Below are positions 46,209-55,219 of a stretch of 64,000 bases of DNA, one piece after another. The first letter of the stretch is position 1. Every line of letters begins with the position of its first letter. Made by a program: the position numbers and the translations under genes. Source of the DNA: Kushneria phosphatilytica (GTDB taxonomy: Bacteria; Pseudomonadota; Gammaproteobacteria; Pseudomonadales; Halomonadaceae); assembly GCF_008247605.1 (NCBI RefSeq), contig NZ_CP043420.1:1550001-1614000 (forward strand), written 5' to 3'. A model generated the notes under the pieces. That model was not told where the DNA came from. It saw nothing but the letters and a program-made list of their open reading frames with translations, and ran no database searches.

Positions 46209-47078
46209 TCAGCTGCGCTGCCGGTAACGATAGACCCTGAGACTTGGGATGAAAGGTTCACTTTCGAGCTTTGCGTCGCCTCGCAGGGCCCTGGTGCGCT
46301 TCTCGGGTGGATGTTCCGGGGGCTGGTTGATCTGCGGTAGACGGTTGTCCTCGGCAGGCATGAAGATGGGCAGAGGTACATTCATGGCGCGTCGGGTGCG
46401 ACCATCATCCAGCGGCTCACGATAGAAAAGGTTGGCTCGCATGAGCGGCGCCTGCTGCTGAACCTGTGCCAATACTTCGCCGCTGGAAAGCCCGGCCAGT
46501 TTTTGCCACTGGATGCGGACGTGGGGGGCCTCGTTGTTGAGGCGGGCCAGTTTTTCTTCCACCTCGCTAATGGTCAGTCGCTTGATGGAGCGGCCGCTCG
46601 AATACCATGCCATGCGTACCCGCGCGACCGGAGCTTCGGCCACGGGGATATGACGCCAGCACTGTTTGAGATGCAGCCTTGCCAATCCCTCTCCCTTGAG
46701 ATGATCGTGCAGCACAGGATGACGAAAGGGGAGCGTCGCCTTGATTTCAGGCACCATGGCTGGATGGTCACGGCGGATCTGTTCGAGCAGGGCTGCAAAG
46801 GTATCCTTGCACTGATTGATCTCTGTGACCTGTTCCATCATGGATTCGTCAGCCACGACCAGCCCGATGTAGTTGCGCGTAGTCCGACCATCCTGACCAT
46901 CCTGGTACCAGAAATCGGTCAGGGCCCGGCGCAGCCACTGACTGTCGGCTTTCTGCTCGCCCAGCGCCCATGCGGCAGGCCATTGCTGCTCGCAAGACTC
47001 GAGCAGCGCTTCGGTGGCCTCGACAAGGGCATCAAAAGCATGCTCCAGCTCGGCAAGCAACTGGTATTGCAGGGCCAT
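46209..47078 (-). CDS. DNA replication terminus site-binding protein family (Tus-like)
   Basis: The 289-residue protein resembles E. coli Tus along its length: VTEINQCKDTFAALLEQI matches the HINKLKTTFEHI helix, VRMAWYSSGRSIKRLTISEV the AWANKHIIKNLHRDEV-like region, ANLFYREPLDDGRTRRAM the VWYKG strand, and the end IPSLRVYRYR matches IPRLHLYV. Tus binds Ter sites and halts replication forks in one direction. Strict Tus partners outside enterobacteria are less studied, so the role here is inferred. The ATG at 47078 has AAGGAG six bases before it. The overlapping ATG at 47081 is only three bases away from it. No convincing Ter site stands beside it. Confidence 0.75.
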   Translation of the reverse strand: MALQYQLLAELEHAFDALVEATEALLESCEQQWPAAWALGEQKADSQWLRRALTDFWYQDGQDGRTTRNYIGLVVADESMMEQVTEINQCKDTFAALLEQIRRDHPAMVPEIKATLPFRHPVLHDHLKGEGLARLHLKQCWRHIPVAEAPVARVRMAWYSSGRSIKRLTISEVEEKLARLNNEAPHVRIQWQKLAGLSSGEVLAQVQQQAPLMRANLFYREPLDDGRTRRAMNVPLPIFMPAEDNRLPQINQPPEHPPEKRTRALRGDAKLESEPFIPSLRVYRYRQRS

Positions 47079-47157
47079 CATCGGCTCCTTATACCGTTAT
47101 CCGGAATAATTGCCATATTATGCATGACTTCGAACCAACGCCTGTGCTGCGTAAGCC

Positions 47158-48066
47158 TCAACGATGATCAAGATAGCGCTCGGTCAGATCCTGATAGGCA
47201 TCGATACGGCGGTCCCGCAGATAAGGCCAGATGCGTCGCACCGTTTCACTGCGTCGAGCCGGAATATTGGCTATCAGATGTTCCGTGTTGCGGCCGGCTT
47301 GAGTGAGTAATTCACCCTGGGGGCCCACGATAAAGCTGCCGCCCCAGAAGTTGATGCCATCACTATGGCCTGAAGGATCGGTTTCATGGCCTGTGCGATT
47401 GGCAACCACCACCGGCAGGCCATTGGCTACAGCATGCGAGCGTTGAATCAGTTGCCAGGCATCGAATTGTCGCTGTTGCTCGGCGGCATCGTCGTTTGGG
47501 TCCCAGCCTATCGCTGTCGGGTAGAGCAGCAGGTCAGCACCGGCCAGTGCCATCAGGCGGGCTGCTTCAGGGTACCACTGGTCCCAGCAGACCAGTACGC
47601 CCAGTCGGCCCAGTGACGTATCGACAGGGGTAAAGCCTCGCCCATTCCCGTGACCACTATCACCCGGGGTAAAATAGAATTTTTCGTAAAATCCCGGATC
47701 GTCGGGGATATGCATCTTGCGATAGGTGCCGACCAGCCCACGCTCACGATCCAGCACGACCGCTGTGTTGTGATACAGCCCGGCGGCACGACGCTCGAAG
47801 ATCGAGCCGACAATGACCAGATCAAGTTCTCTGGCAAGTGCGATCAATCGGCTGACGGTAGGTCCATCGAGCGATTCGGCCAGGTCGAATACGCTGGTAT
47901 CCTCGGTCTGACAGAAGTAGGTGGTTGCGTGCAGCTCCTGCAACAGCACCAGCTGTGCGCCACGCCTGGCCAGCTCGCGCAGGCCACGTTCGCTCTCATC
48001 GAGACTGCGGCGCTTGTCATTCCAGGCCGATTGCTGGACGACACCGACGCTGAGATCGGAATTCAT
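47158..48066 (-). CDS. aguB: N-carbamoylputrescine amidase AguB
   Basis: AguB hydrolyses N-carbamoylputrescine to putrescine, CO2 and ammonia, the second step of the agmatine route. The nitrilase-fold protein (302 residues) has the Glu-Lys-Cys triad: Glu44 in LLQELHATTY, Lys117 in TYRKMHIPDD and Cys160 in VLVCWDQWYPE. The ATG overlaps the aguA stop (ATGA) and has GGAGG just upstream. The downstream gap to the Tus-like gene is about 80 bases. Confidence 0.93.
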   Translation of the reverse strand: MNSDLSVGVVQQSAWNDKRRSLDESERGLRELARRGAQLVLLQELHATTYFCQTEDTSVFDLAESLDGPTVSRLIALARELDLVIVGSIFERRAAGLYHNTAVVLDRERGLVGTYRKMHIPDDPGFYEKFYFTPGDSGHGNGRGFTPVDTSLGRLGVLVCWDQWYPEAARLMALAGADLLLYPTAIGWDPNDDAAEQQRQFDAWQLIQRSHAVANGLPVVVANRTGHETDPSGHSDGINFWGGSFIVGPQGELLTQAGRNTEHLIANIPARRSETVRRIWPYLRDRRIDAYQDLTERYLDHR

Positions 48067-49118
48067 GATACCTCCGCGGCAGAGTTGAACAGTGTGCCCT
48101 GCGGTAGCTGCATGGTCAGACAATGCAGACTGCCATGCTGGCGGATCACGCTGCGACAGTCGATAGGGATGATATCGCGCTCCGGGAACACTGTTGCCAT
48201 TGCCTGCAGAGCCCGGGCATCGGCCGCGTCGGCATGGATCGGGACCAGCACCGCGCCGTTGATGATCAGGAAGTTGGCATAGGTCGCCGGGAGTCGATGC
48301 CCATCGTCAGGATCGAAACAGGGCCTTGGCCAGGGTAGGGCGACCAATCGATAAGGTGAACCATCGGGCTGGCGCAATTGTTGCAGCTCCCTTTCCATGG
48401 CAGCCAGAGCTTCGAAATGGGGATCACTCGGATCATCACAGTGGACATGGGCGATGGTACCGGTATCGCAGAAACGCGCCAGCGTGTCGATATGGCTATC
48501 GGTATCGTCGCCTTCGAGATGACCGCTTCTCAGCCAGAGTACACGCTCGATTCCGAGATCTTGAGCCAGGCGTTGTTCGATGGCGTGACGATCGTACTGC
48601 GGATTGCGATTGGGGTTGAGCAGGCATGCCTCTGTGGTCAGTAGCGTGCCCTGGCCATCGGTTTCCAGGGCACCACCTTCCAGCACCAGATCCTGTTTCG
48701 AATGCAGCGGCGCCTGCCAGATGCTCGCTTCAGCGAGTGTTTGATTGAGGGCGTTGTCCCGCTCGGCAGGAAACTTGCCACCCCAGCCGGTGAAGCGATA
48801 ATCCAGTAGCTCCGGAATTCCCTCACGAACAATTGCAAGTGGGCCGTGATCGCGAGTCCAGGTGTCATCACTGGCTGCGATGACCATTTGAAGCCGCTGA
48901 CGCTCGGCGCCCAGTCGAATCAGTCGCTGTGTCAGGCTTTCTTTCCTGACGCTACTGTCTACCACGATCAGTACCGTTTGATAGCGGCTGATGGCAACAG
49001 CCATCGCTTCCAGCGTACTTTCAATGACCGGCAGGCTCGCCGACCAATCACTATCGGCGTGAGGCCATGTCAGCATGATGGCATCCTGAGGGTGCCATTC
49101 GGGCAACATGCGCAGCAT
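48063..49118 (-). CDS. aguA: Agmatine deiminase AguA
   Basis: AguA converts agmatine to N-carbamoylputrescine and ammonia, which AguB finishes, so the operon makes putrescine from arginine-derived agmatine. The 351-residue guanidino-modifying enzyme has the Asp/Glu/His site motifs DDTWTRDHGPLAI and LRSGHLEGDDTDSHIDTLAR (read in parts). The nucleophile is Cys333 in HGSLHCLTMQLP. The overlap with aguB couples them. Either ATG 49118 or ATG 49109 may be the start, and neither has a clear ribosome binding site. The promoter should lie in the 178-base gap to divergent lolC. Confidence 0.94.
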   Translation of the reverse strand: MLRMLPEWHPQDAIMLTWPHADSDWSASLPVIESTLEAMAVAISRYQTVLIVVDSSVRKESLTQRLIRLGAERQRLQMVIAASDDTWTRDHGPLAIVREGIPELLDYRFTGWGGKFPAERDNALNQTLAEASIWQAPLHSKQDLVLEGGALETDGQGTLLTTEACLLNPNRNPQYDRHAIEQRLAQDLGIERVLWLRSGHLEGDDTDSHIDTLARFCDTGTIAHVHCDDPSDPHFEALAAMERELQQLRQPDGSPYRLVALPWPRPCFDPDDGHRLPATYANFLIINGAVLVPIHADAADARALQAMATVFPERDIIPIDCRSVIRQHGSLHCLTMQLPQGTLFNSAAEVS

Positions 49119-49296
49119 CCTGGAATATCCTGAAGCAACATGGAAAACGGTGTATGACCAGCAGCATGGAAGGCATGATAGCCATACTGCCGGTAACGCA
49201 TTCTAGCAGCTCGGCGGTGAAGATCACGCCGCTGCAGGGTGCACAGCTACCGCAAAATCCGTAATATGCCCGTTTCTGTCCGCGGCTGGAATATCG

Positions 49297-50538
49297 ATGC
49301 TGGATCGCCTCCCATTTCTGATCGGTCTTCGCTATACCCGAGCGAAGCGACGCAATCATTTCATATCCTTCATTTCACTGACCTCAATGCTGGGGCTGAC
49401 GCTGGGTGTGGCCGTATTGATCCTGGTGCTGTCAGTCATGAACGGCTTCGATCACGAGTTGCGGTCACGGGTGCTGGGCATGGTGCCGCACAGTCGTATC
49501 GAGGCCGTTGATGGAGTCAAGGACTGGCATTCGCTGGCCGATCGGCTGAAGCAGCACCCTCATGTGGTGGGGGCTGCCCCTTATATCCAGCAACAGGGCA
49601 TGTTCTCATCGGGGGGGAGTACTGCTGGTGCCATGGTCGAGGGCATTGATCCCGCAGCTGAAAAGCGGGTGTCGATTATCGGGAACCACATGACCGCCGG
49701 CCATCTGGATTCGCTCAAGCCCGGTAGCTGGGGCGTCGTCATGGGAGATCTGCTGGCTCGCAATCTGGGCGTTGGCGTTGGCGATAAGGTGACTCTGCTG
49801 GTACCTGAAGCCTCGGTGACGCCAGGTGGCGTCTTCCCACGTCTCAAGCGTTTCACCGTCACCGGCATCTTCAGTGTTGGTGCACAGGTCGACAGCAATC
49901 TGGCCTATACCAGCCTCAAGGATATGAAGGCACTGGCACGTCAGTCCGGTCAGGCCCAGGGTATCCGGCTCAAGTTCGATGATCTCTTCAAGGCGCATGC
50001 CATTACCCGGGACATTATCAACGATCTGCCGCCGGGCTATCGCGGGGTGGACTGGACCTACACACAGGGCAACCTCTTTCAGGCGATCCAGATGGAGAAA
50101 CATCTGATCGGTCTGCTGCTGATGGTGATTGTGGCCGTTGCCGCGTTCAATATCGTTTCGACGCTGGTCATGGTCGTGACCGACAAGCATGCCGATATCG
50201 CCATTCTGCGGACCCTGGGGGCGACACCTCGTACCATCATGGGCATTTTCATCGTGCAGGGACTGACCATCGGGATCATTGGCATTCTGCTGGGACTGGG
50301 AATCGGTGTTGCGCTGGCACTGTCGATTTCGGATATCTTCGAGTGGATCGAGGCGGTCTTCAATGTGCAGTTCCTCAATCCCAATGTGTACTTCATCAGC
50401 TATCTGCCCTCGCGGCTGCAGTGGAGTGATATTGCAGTCATCGTGGGCGTGGCCTTTGCCCTGAGCTTTATATCGACACTTTATCCGGCCTGGCGGGCGG
50501 CTCGTGTTCAACCTGCGGAGGTGCTGCGCTATGAATGA
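49297..50538 (+). CDS. lolC: Lipoprotein-releasing ABC transporter permease, LolC/LolE family
   Basis: This inner-membrane permease helps transfer outer-membrane lipoproteins to the LolA chaperone. The 413-residue protein has one N-terminal membrane helix (after PFLIGLRYTRAKRRNHFISF), a large periplasmic domain, and three C-terminal helices in the FtsX-like module (ADIAILRTLGATPRTIMGIF). ATG 49297 begins MLDRLPFLIGLRY, as in LolC. Only one LolC/E-type gene is present, directly coupled to lolD. The second permease gene (lolE) of other gammaproteobacteria is not in this cluster, so it may be LolF-like or the partner may be elsewhere. Confidence 0.9.
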   Translation: MLDRLPFLIGLRYTRAKRRNHFISFISLTSMLGLTLGVAVLILVLSVMNGFDHELRSRVLGMVPHSRIEAVDGVKDWHSLADRLKQHPHVVGAAPYIQQQGMFSSGGSTAGAMVEGIDPAAEKRVSIIGNHMTAGHLDSLKPGSWGVVMGDLLARNLGVGVGDKVTLLVPEASVTPGGVFPRLKRFTVTGIFSVGAQVDSNLAYTSLKDMKALARQSGQAQGIRLKFDDLFKAHAITRDIINDLPPGYRGVDWTYTQGNLFQAIQMEKHLIGLLLMVIVAVAAFNIVSTLVMVVTDKHADIAILRTLGATPRTIMGIFIVQGLTIGIIGILLGLGIGVALALSISDIFEWIEAVFNVQFLNPNVYFISYLPSRLQWSDIAVIVGVAFALSFISTLYPAWRAARVQPAEVLRYE

Positions 50539-51214
50539 TGTCATGCTGGAATGCCGTCAGCTGGTGCGCATCTACCGAGAGGGACCACAGGAAGTGACCG
50601 TACTTGATCAGCTCGAGATGACGGTCAGTGCTGGTGAGCGGGTGGCAGTCGTTGGCAGTTCCGGTTCCGGCAAGACCACTCTGCTGAATCTGCTGGGCGG
50701 ACTGGATAGACCTACTGCTGGCGAAATCCGGATTGCCGGGCAGACCCTGGAGGGGCTTTCGGAAAGTGCCATCGGAAGCTTTCGCAATCGGCATATCGGT
50801 TTCGTTTATCAGTTCCACCATCTGCTGGCAGAGTTTACGGCCGTCGAGAATGTCTCGATGCCGCTGATCATTCGCGGCTACCGACGCAATGAAGCAGCGG
50901 AAAAAGCCATGGCGCTGCTGGAACGCGTCGGTGTAGGAGAACGAGGGCGTCACAAACCGGGAGAGTTATCGGGTGGCGAACGTCAACGCGTTGCCATTGC
51001 TCGTGCATTGGTGACCGATCCCAGTCTGGTGCTGATGGATGAGCCGACCGGCAACCTTGATCAGACCACGGCCGGCAGCATTCTGGCGCTGATGGATGAT
51101 GTGGCAGCTCGATCTCGCAGCGCTTTCGTGGTGGTGACACATGACCGTCGGATCGCCGCTCATCAGGACCGCATCCTGACGCTTGATCATGGTCGTTTGG
51201 CCTCAGAGGCCTGA
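50531..51214 (+). CDS. lolD: Lipoprotein-releasing ABC transporter ATPase LolD
   Basis: LolD powers lipoprotein release with ATP. The 227-residue ATPase has Walker A GSSGSGKTTLLNLLGG, the Q-loop around FVYQFHHLLAEF, the signature LSGGERQRVAIARAL and Walker B LVLMDEPTGNLD. The ATG overlaps the lolC stop by eight bases, giving translational coupling. ATG 50531 is chosen over an upstream frame start inside lolC. It converges with an SDR gene. Confidence 0.95.
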   Translation: MNDVMLECRQLVRIYREGPQEVTVLDQLEMTVSAGERVAVVGSSGSGKTTLLNLLGGLDRPTAGEIRIAGQTLEGLSESAIGSFRNRHIGFVYQFHHLLAEFTAVENVSMPLIIRGYRRNEAAEKAMALLERVGVGERGRHKPGELSGGERQRVAIARALVTDPSLVLMDEPTGNLDQTTAGSILALMDDVAARSRSAFVVVTHDRRIAAHQDRILTLDHGRLASEA

Positions 51215-51263
51215 TCGTCAAGGCTGATGTGCCGCTCCGGTAGTGCCGAAGCGGCATGGTTGA

Positions 51264-52061
51264 TCAGTTCTGCACGGACATGACGGCGCCCCCATCAACT
51301 CTCAGATTGGCGCCGTTGATGAATGCCCCCCGCTCCGAGACCAGCAGGGCGATGACGCCGGCGACCTCATGTGCCTGGCCTCGACGGCCAAGCGCAATGC
51401 CGGGCCGCTCTTCCTGCAGGAATGATGCTATCGCCTCCTCGAACGAGATCCCAAGCTCGTTGCTGCGCTGGTGCATCATACCATCGGTCATGGGGGACTC
51501 GATGAAGGCCGGGGCAACCGTATTGCAGAGAATGCCGTGTTTGGCCTCACGGTAAGAGAGATTCTTGATGAAAGCGGAGAGGCCTGCCTTGGAGACGTTA
51601 TAGACCACCTCATCCCAGTAGGGTTGAACGGCATTTTCGGAGCTGATACAGACAAATCGACCCCAGCCGCGTTCGCGCATGGCTGGAAAGGTCGCGCGGG
51701 CAATCCTTACCGCTGACATCAGGTTGGCCTGCCAGGTCGCCTCGAAGTCGCTGTCACTCATTTCCAGCGGCTCCCCCTTGGCGCCGGTAATGCCGGCGGT
51801 ATGTATCACGATATCAATGGCGCCAAAGCGGTCCAGCGCACACCGTGCCAGCGCATCGGCGTCCGCCTGACGTGTCAGGTCACCGGCATGACAGCAGCAG
51901 TGCTCGCCCAGCTCGGCGCTGCGACGTTCAAGGCTCTCGGTGTCGGTATCGCTGAGCACGACACGTACACCTTCCTCGGCCAGCACACGTGCCGTTTCGA
52001 AACCCAGCCCACCGGCTGCGCCGGTCACAATGGCGACCCGACCCCTGATTCCCAGATCCAT
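51264..52061 (-). CDS. Short-chain dehydrogenase/reductase
   Basis: A 265-residue SDR with the nucleotide-binding loop GAAGGLGFE near the N-terminus and the active triad serine in ISSENAVQ, tyrosine and lysine in YNVSKAG. The NNAG motif is replaced by HTAG. An acidic residue after the second strand (VVLSDTDT) favours NAD(H) over NADP(H). The substrate cannot be named. Glucose-1-dehydrogenase-like and 3-hydroxyacyl-CoA-reductase-like members share this shape. Flanked by lolD (convergent) and a DUF2062 gene on the same strand. Confidence 0.85.
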   Translation of the reverse strand: MDLGIRGRVAIVTGAAGGLGFETARVLAEEGVRVVLSDTDTESLERRSAELGEHCCCHAGDLTRQADADALARCALDRFGAIDIVIHTAGITGAKGEPLEMSDSDFEATWQANLMSAVRIARATFPAMRERGWGRFVCISSENAVQPYWDEVVYNVSKAGLSAFIKNLSYREAKHGILCNTVAPAFIESPMTDGMMHQRSNELGISFEEAIASFLQEERPGIALGRRGQAHEVAGVIALLVSERGAFINGANLRVDGGAVMSVQN

Positions 52062-52167
52062 GGTGGATTTTTCTCCTGTTGATCAAAGCGGATGACGTCG
52101 ACGACTGAAACGGCGTCAGGCGTGCATTCAACCTGGTTGGTGCAACCGTTTCGGTCAAAGTGTCCGA

Positions 52168-52689
52168 TCAGGATCTGGAGTGGCGACGACGGCGCCGGCG
52201 CCATAGGCGGGTGATTTGCCAACGCCAGATCAAACGGGTCAAGACATTGGCCAGACCGCCGATAACCACGGCACAGATCAGCGAGCCGAGCACCAGAGAG
52301 GGCATGGCGTCGGTCAATTGAGTAGCAAACCATTGCACACTGAGCTGATCGGGTAACTGCATGGGCGGTCGCTGAAGCACCCAGGCACCCACTCGATAGG
52401 TGGTGTAGAACACGACCGGCATGGTCAGAGGATTGGTCAACCAGACCAGCGCAATCGATAGTGGCAGGTTGGCCCGCATGACCCAGGCACCCAGAGCTGC
52501 GACCAGCATCTGGCAGGGGATGGGCAACAGCGCGCAGAACAGCCCAACCGAAAACGCATTGGCGACGGTATGACGTGAGACCTGCCACAGGGCGCGCTTG
52601 TCAATCAACGGATGCACGAAACGCAGTGACCTGTAACGACGCAGGCGTTCCGGATCAGGCAGGTAGCGTTGAAGCAGTTGGCGACGCAT
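52168..52689 (-). CDS. DUF2062 membrane protein
   Basis: A DUF2062 membrane protein of 173 residues, found next to comEC in pseudomonads as I recall. The N-terminus is RRQLLQRYLPDPERLRR, then two or three membrane segments (VANAFSVGLFCALLPIPCQM; SIALVWLTNPLTMPVVF) and a basic arginine-rich tail (RLWRRRRRRHSRS). The function is unknown. ATG 52689 is favoured, since relatives begin near this residue. The GTG at 52701 is an alternative. It is divergent from comEC with 87 bases between. Confidence 0.8.
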   Translation of the reverse strand: MRRQLLQRYLPDPERLRRYRSLRFVHPLIDKRALWQVSRHTVANAFSVGLFCALLPIPCQMLVAALGAWVMRANLPLSIALVWLTNPLTMPVVFYTTYRVGAWVLQRPPMQLPDQLSVQWFATQLTDAMPSLVLGSLICAVVIGGLANVLTRLIWRWQITRLWRRRRRRHSRS

Positions 52690-52776
52690 GAAGTCCGACA
52701 CTGACAGGAGGAAACGGCATTATCCATGTGACCACCATGGCATGGGAACCTTCGAGTTGGGTTTTTACATCCTGAA

Positions 52777-55173
52777 GTGGCCTTATTGCCGGCAGCAGAC
52801 CGCCTGGTACGGCTGTCATGGCGTTTTCCCTTGAGCTTTCGTCTACCGTTGATGGCGATGAGCGCCATCGCCAGTGTCTGGCTGGCACTCAGAGGGATAG
52901 CTGTAGTGGTCCCCCTCTGGATGTTGCTGATGCTATTGGCTCTGGCACTGTGTCAACGGGTAATGCTGGCCTGTTTGCTGGGGGCTTTATTGGCTGCTGC
53001 TCATGCCATCGTACTCGAGCCCTTCCTGTTGCCGGATGGTTTGGCAGGGCAGGATGCACGCCTTACCGGCCGAATTATCAAGCTTGAGTCACTCGGTGGC
53101 CATGATCGGCTGGTGCTTGTCCCGGAAGATTGTCAGCCACTTCAGGATGATTTACCGGGCTGCAGGAAAATTGGGCAAGTGCGCCTGAACTGGTATCACC
53201 CGCCCGAGCTTGCCGTTGGTCAGCGCTGGCAGATCACGGCACGATTGAAACCACCTCATGGTTATGCCAACCCGGAGACCTTCGATTATCGCCAGTGGCT
53301 GATCCGTAAGGGAATCGGTGCTACCGGCTATGTACGTACCTCGCCCCGCCCGATATTGCTTGATAACGCCCCTCGTTTTGCTGGTGGCTGGCTGGCGCGA
53401 CAGTTGGAGCAGCATGCTCCTTCAGCCGCTGCACATCAATGGTTGGCAGCACTTACCCTGGGGCAGGGTGAGGCGCTGACGAAAAAACAGTGGGAGGCTC
53501 TGGCGGCAACCGGTACCACCCACCTGATGGTTATTTCCGGACTGCATGTGGCGCTGGTTGCAGGTTGGGTGCTGCTGCTCTGTCGAGGGCTGGGCCGACT
53601 GCTGCAACCGACTCGCTGGCGCATGCTGGACTGGCCATGGCTGGTGGCGGCGATGGCAGCCTTTGGTTATGCGGCACTCTCCGGATTCGGGGCGCCGGCG
53701 CTTCGGGCTGCCATCATGACGCTCATCGCGCTCTGGATAGCCAGCGGGCGTCATGCCCCTGGTGTCTGGCAGGGGTTCTGGTTGGCGTTGTTGCTGGTCG
53801 TAGTGTGCCAGCCCCTGCAAATTGTGGCGCCCGGTCTATGGTTGTCTTTCGCTGCCGTAGCCGCTTTGATTGTGGCCTGGCGATGGCGCCCGCGGGGGCG
53901 GATGCTGCCTGTGCTGCTGAGAACACAATGGCTTCTGGGGTTGGTAACGGCTGCAGCGTCGCTATGGGCTTTTGACCGAATTTCGCTGATTGCGCTGCCG
54001 GTCAATCTGGTCGCCATTCCCTGGGTAACACTGGTCATGGTCCCGTTGGGGCTTCTTGGCTGGCTGTTAATGCCTCTGCCCATGCTGACCGACTGGCTCT
54101 GGCAACTGTTCGGTATGAGCGCCGAAGGGTTCGCGTGGGTCATTTCCACACTTGCCGCGTCTTTTCCTGCCTGGTCCCCGCCGGATTGGGTGAAGTTGCC
54201 CTTGTCAGCCCTGCTGATTCTGATGGCGCTTTTCTGGTTGATTCCGGGACTCGATCTGCGTTGGCGTAGCCTGGCTTCATTGTGCTTGCTGGTGGTGCTG
54301 CCCGGGCTGGCTCCATCCGCGGCAGATGATCGTCATTGGGCGGTTGTTGTGCATGATATCGGTCAGGGAGAGCTGGTCGAGATTCGTACGGCCCATTCGC
54401 GCTGGCTCTATGATACCGGCCCTCGGTTCCCGAGTGGTTTTGCGCCGATCATGACGCTATGGCATAACGCACAACACTTTGATGGGGTTATTGTCAGTCA
54501 CGCTGATCTGGATCACGCTGGCGGGGTTCAGGTACTTGCCAAAGAACATGAGGTAAGTCGCTGGTGGGCACCCACCCGGCATACCATGTCGGTAGCCAAT
54601 ATCACTCCCTGTCGTGCTGGTGCAGCGTGGCGTGTTGATGGCATCACGTTCCGTTTTCTGTGGCCCATGGCAGATGTCACTCTGCCGGCTGAAGATAATG
54701 ATCGCTCCTGTGTGCTTGCCATCACCGATGGAGAACATCGGGTGTTGCTGACCGGCGATGCCGATACCACTGTTGAGCGGCAACTGTTGTCTCATCTGGC
54801 GCCAGGTCCGATCACATTACTGGTCGCAGGTCATCACGGCAGTAACAGCAGTTCGGGAGAGTCGCTGATCAGTTACCTGCAGCCATACCATGTCATTTTC
54901 AGTGCCGGCTATCTCAACCGCTATCGTCATCCGGCTGATACTGTGGTCAGGCGTTTTGATCGCTTGCGCAGCTGTCTCTGGAATACGGCGGTAGATGGGG
55001 CGGTGACGCTTGATATGACACGTGATGGTGGCAGCCGCATTCATGCCACAAGGAAGAGTGAAAATGATCGGATGGCCGGTGCCGGTGTCGAAGGTGGCTG
55101 TGCTGGGGTAGAATCAGCGCCGCTGTCCGGTGCCTTGCATGCCGGTCAGCAGCGAACATCCGACACGTCGTGA
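52777..55173 (+). CDS. comEC: ComEC/Rec2 family DNA uptake channel protein
   Basis: ComEC forms the inner-membrane channel for single-stranded DNA uptake in natural transformation. The 798-residue protein has an N-terminal DUF4131/OB-like region, about ten membrane segments in the competence domain (ATGTTHLMVISGLHVALVAG is its signature), and a C-terminal metallo-beta-lactamase domain (SHADLDHAGG; LLTGDAD; AGHHGSNSS). The start is uncertain. GTG 52777 has no clear ribosome binding site, and ATG 52852 or 52858 would still leave the first helix. Its presence alone does not show that the strain is transformable. Confidence 0.9.
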   Translation: MALLPAADRLVRLSWRFPLSFRLPLMAMSAIASVWLALRGIAVVVPLWMLLMLLALALCQRVMLACLLGALLAAAHAIVLEPFLLPDGLAGQDARLTGRIIKLESLGGHDRLVLVPEDCQPLQDDLPGCRKIGQVRLNWYHPPELAVGQRWQITARLKPPHGYANPETFDYRQWLIRKGIGATGYVRTSPRPILLDNAPRFAGGWLARQLEQHAPSAAAHQWLAALTLGQGEALTKKQWEALAATGTTHLMVISGLHVALVAGWVLLLCRGLGRLLQPTRWRMLDWPWLVAAMAAFGYAALSGFGAPALRAAIMTLIALWIASGRHAPGVWQGFWLALLLVVVCQPLQIVAPGLWLSFAAVAALIVAWRWRPRGRMLPVLLRTQWLLGLVTAAASLWAFDRISLIALPVNLVAIPWVTLVMVPLGLLGWLLMPLPMLTDWLWQLFGMSAEGFAWVISTLAASFPAWSPPDWVKLPLSALLILMALFWLIPGLDLRWRSLASLCLLVVLPGLAPSAADDRHWAVVVHDIGQGELVEIRTAHSRWLYDTGPRFPSGFAPIMTLWHNAQHFDGVIVSHADLDHAGGVQVLAKEHEVSRWWAPTRHTMSVANITPCRAGAAWRVDGITFRFLWPMADVTLPAEDNDRSCVLAITDGEHRVLLTGDADTTVERQLLSHLAPGPITLLVAGHHGSNSSSGESLISYLQPYHVIFSAGYLNRYRHPADTVVRRFDRLRSCLWNTAVDGAVTLDMTRDGGSRIHATRKSENDRMAGAGVEGGCAGVESAPLSGALHAGQQRTSDTS

Positions 55174-55219
55174 CAGCTCGCCATTCATGGCGCAACGACG
55201 AGTACCGCGGGGAGCGTGC

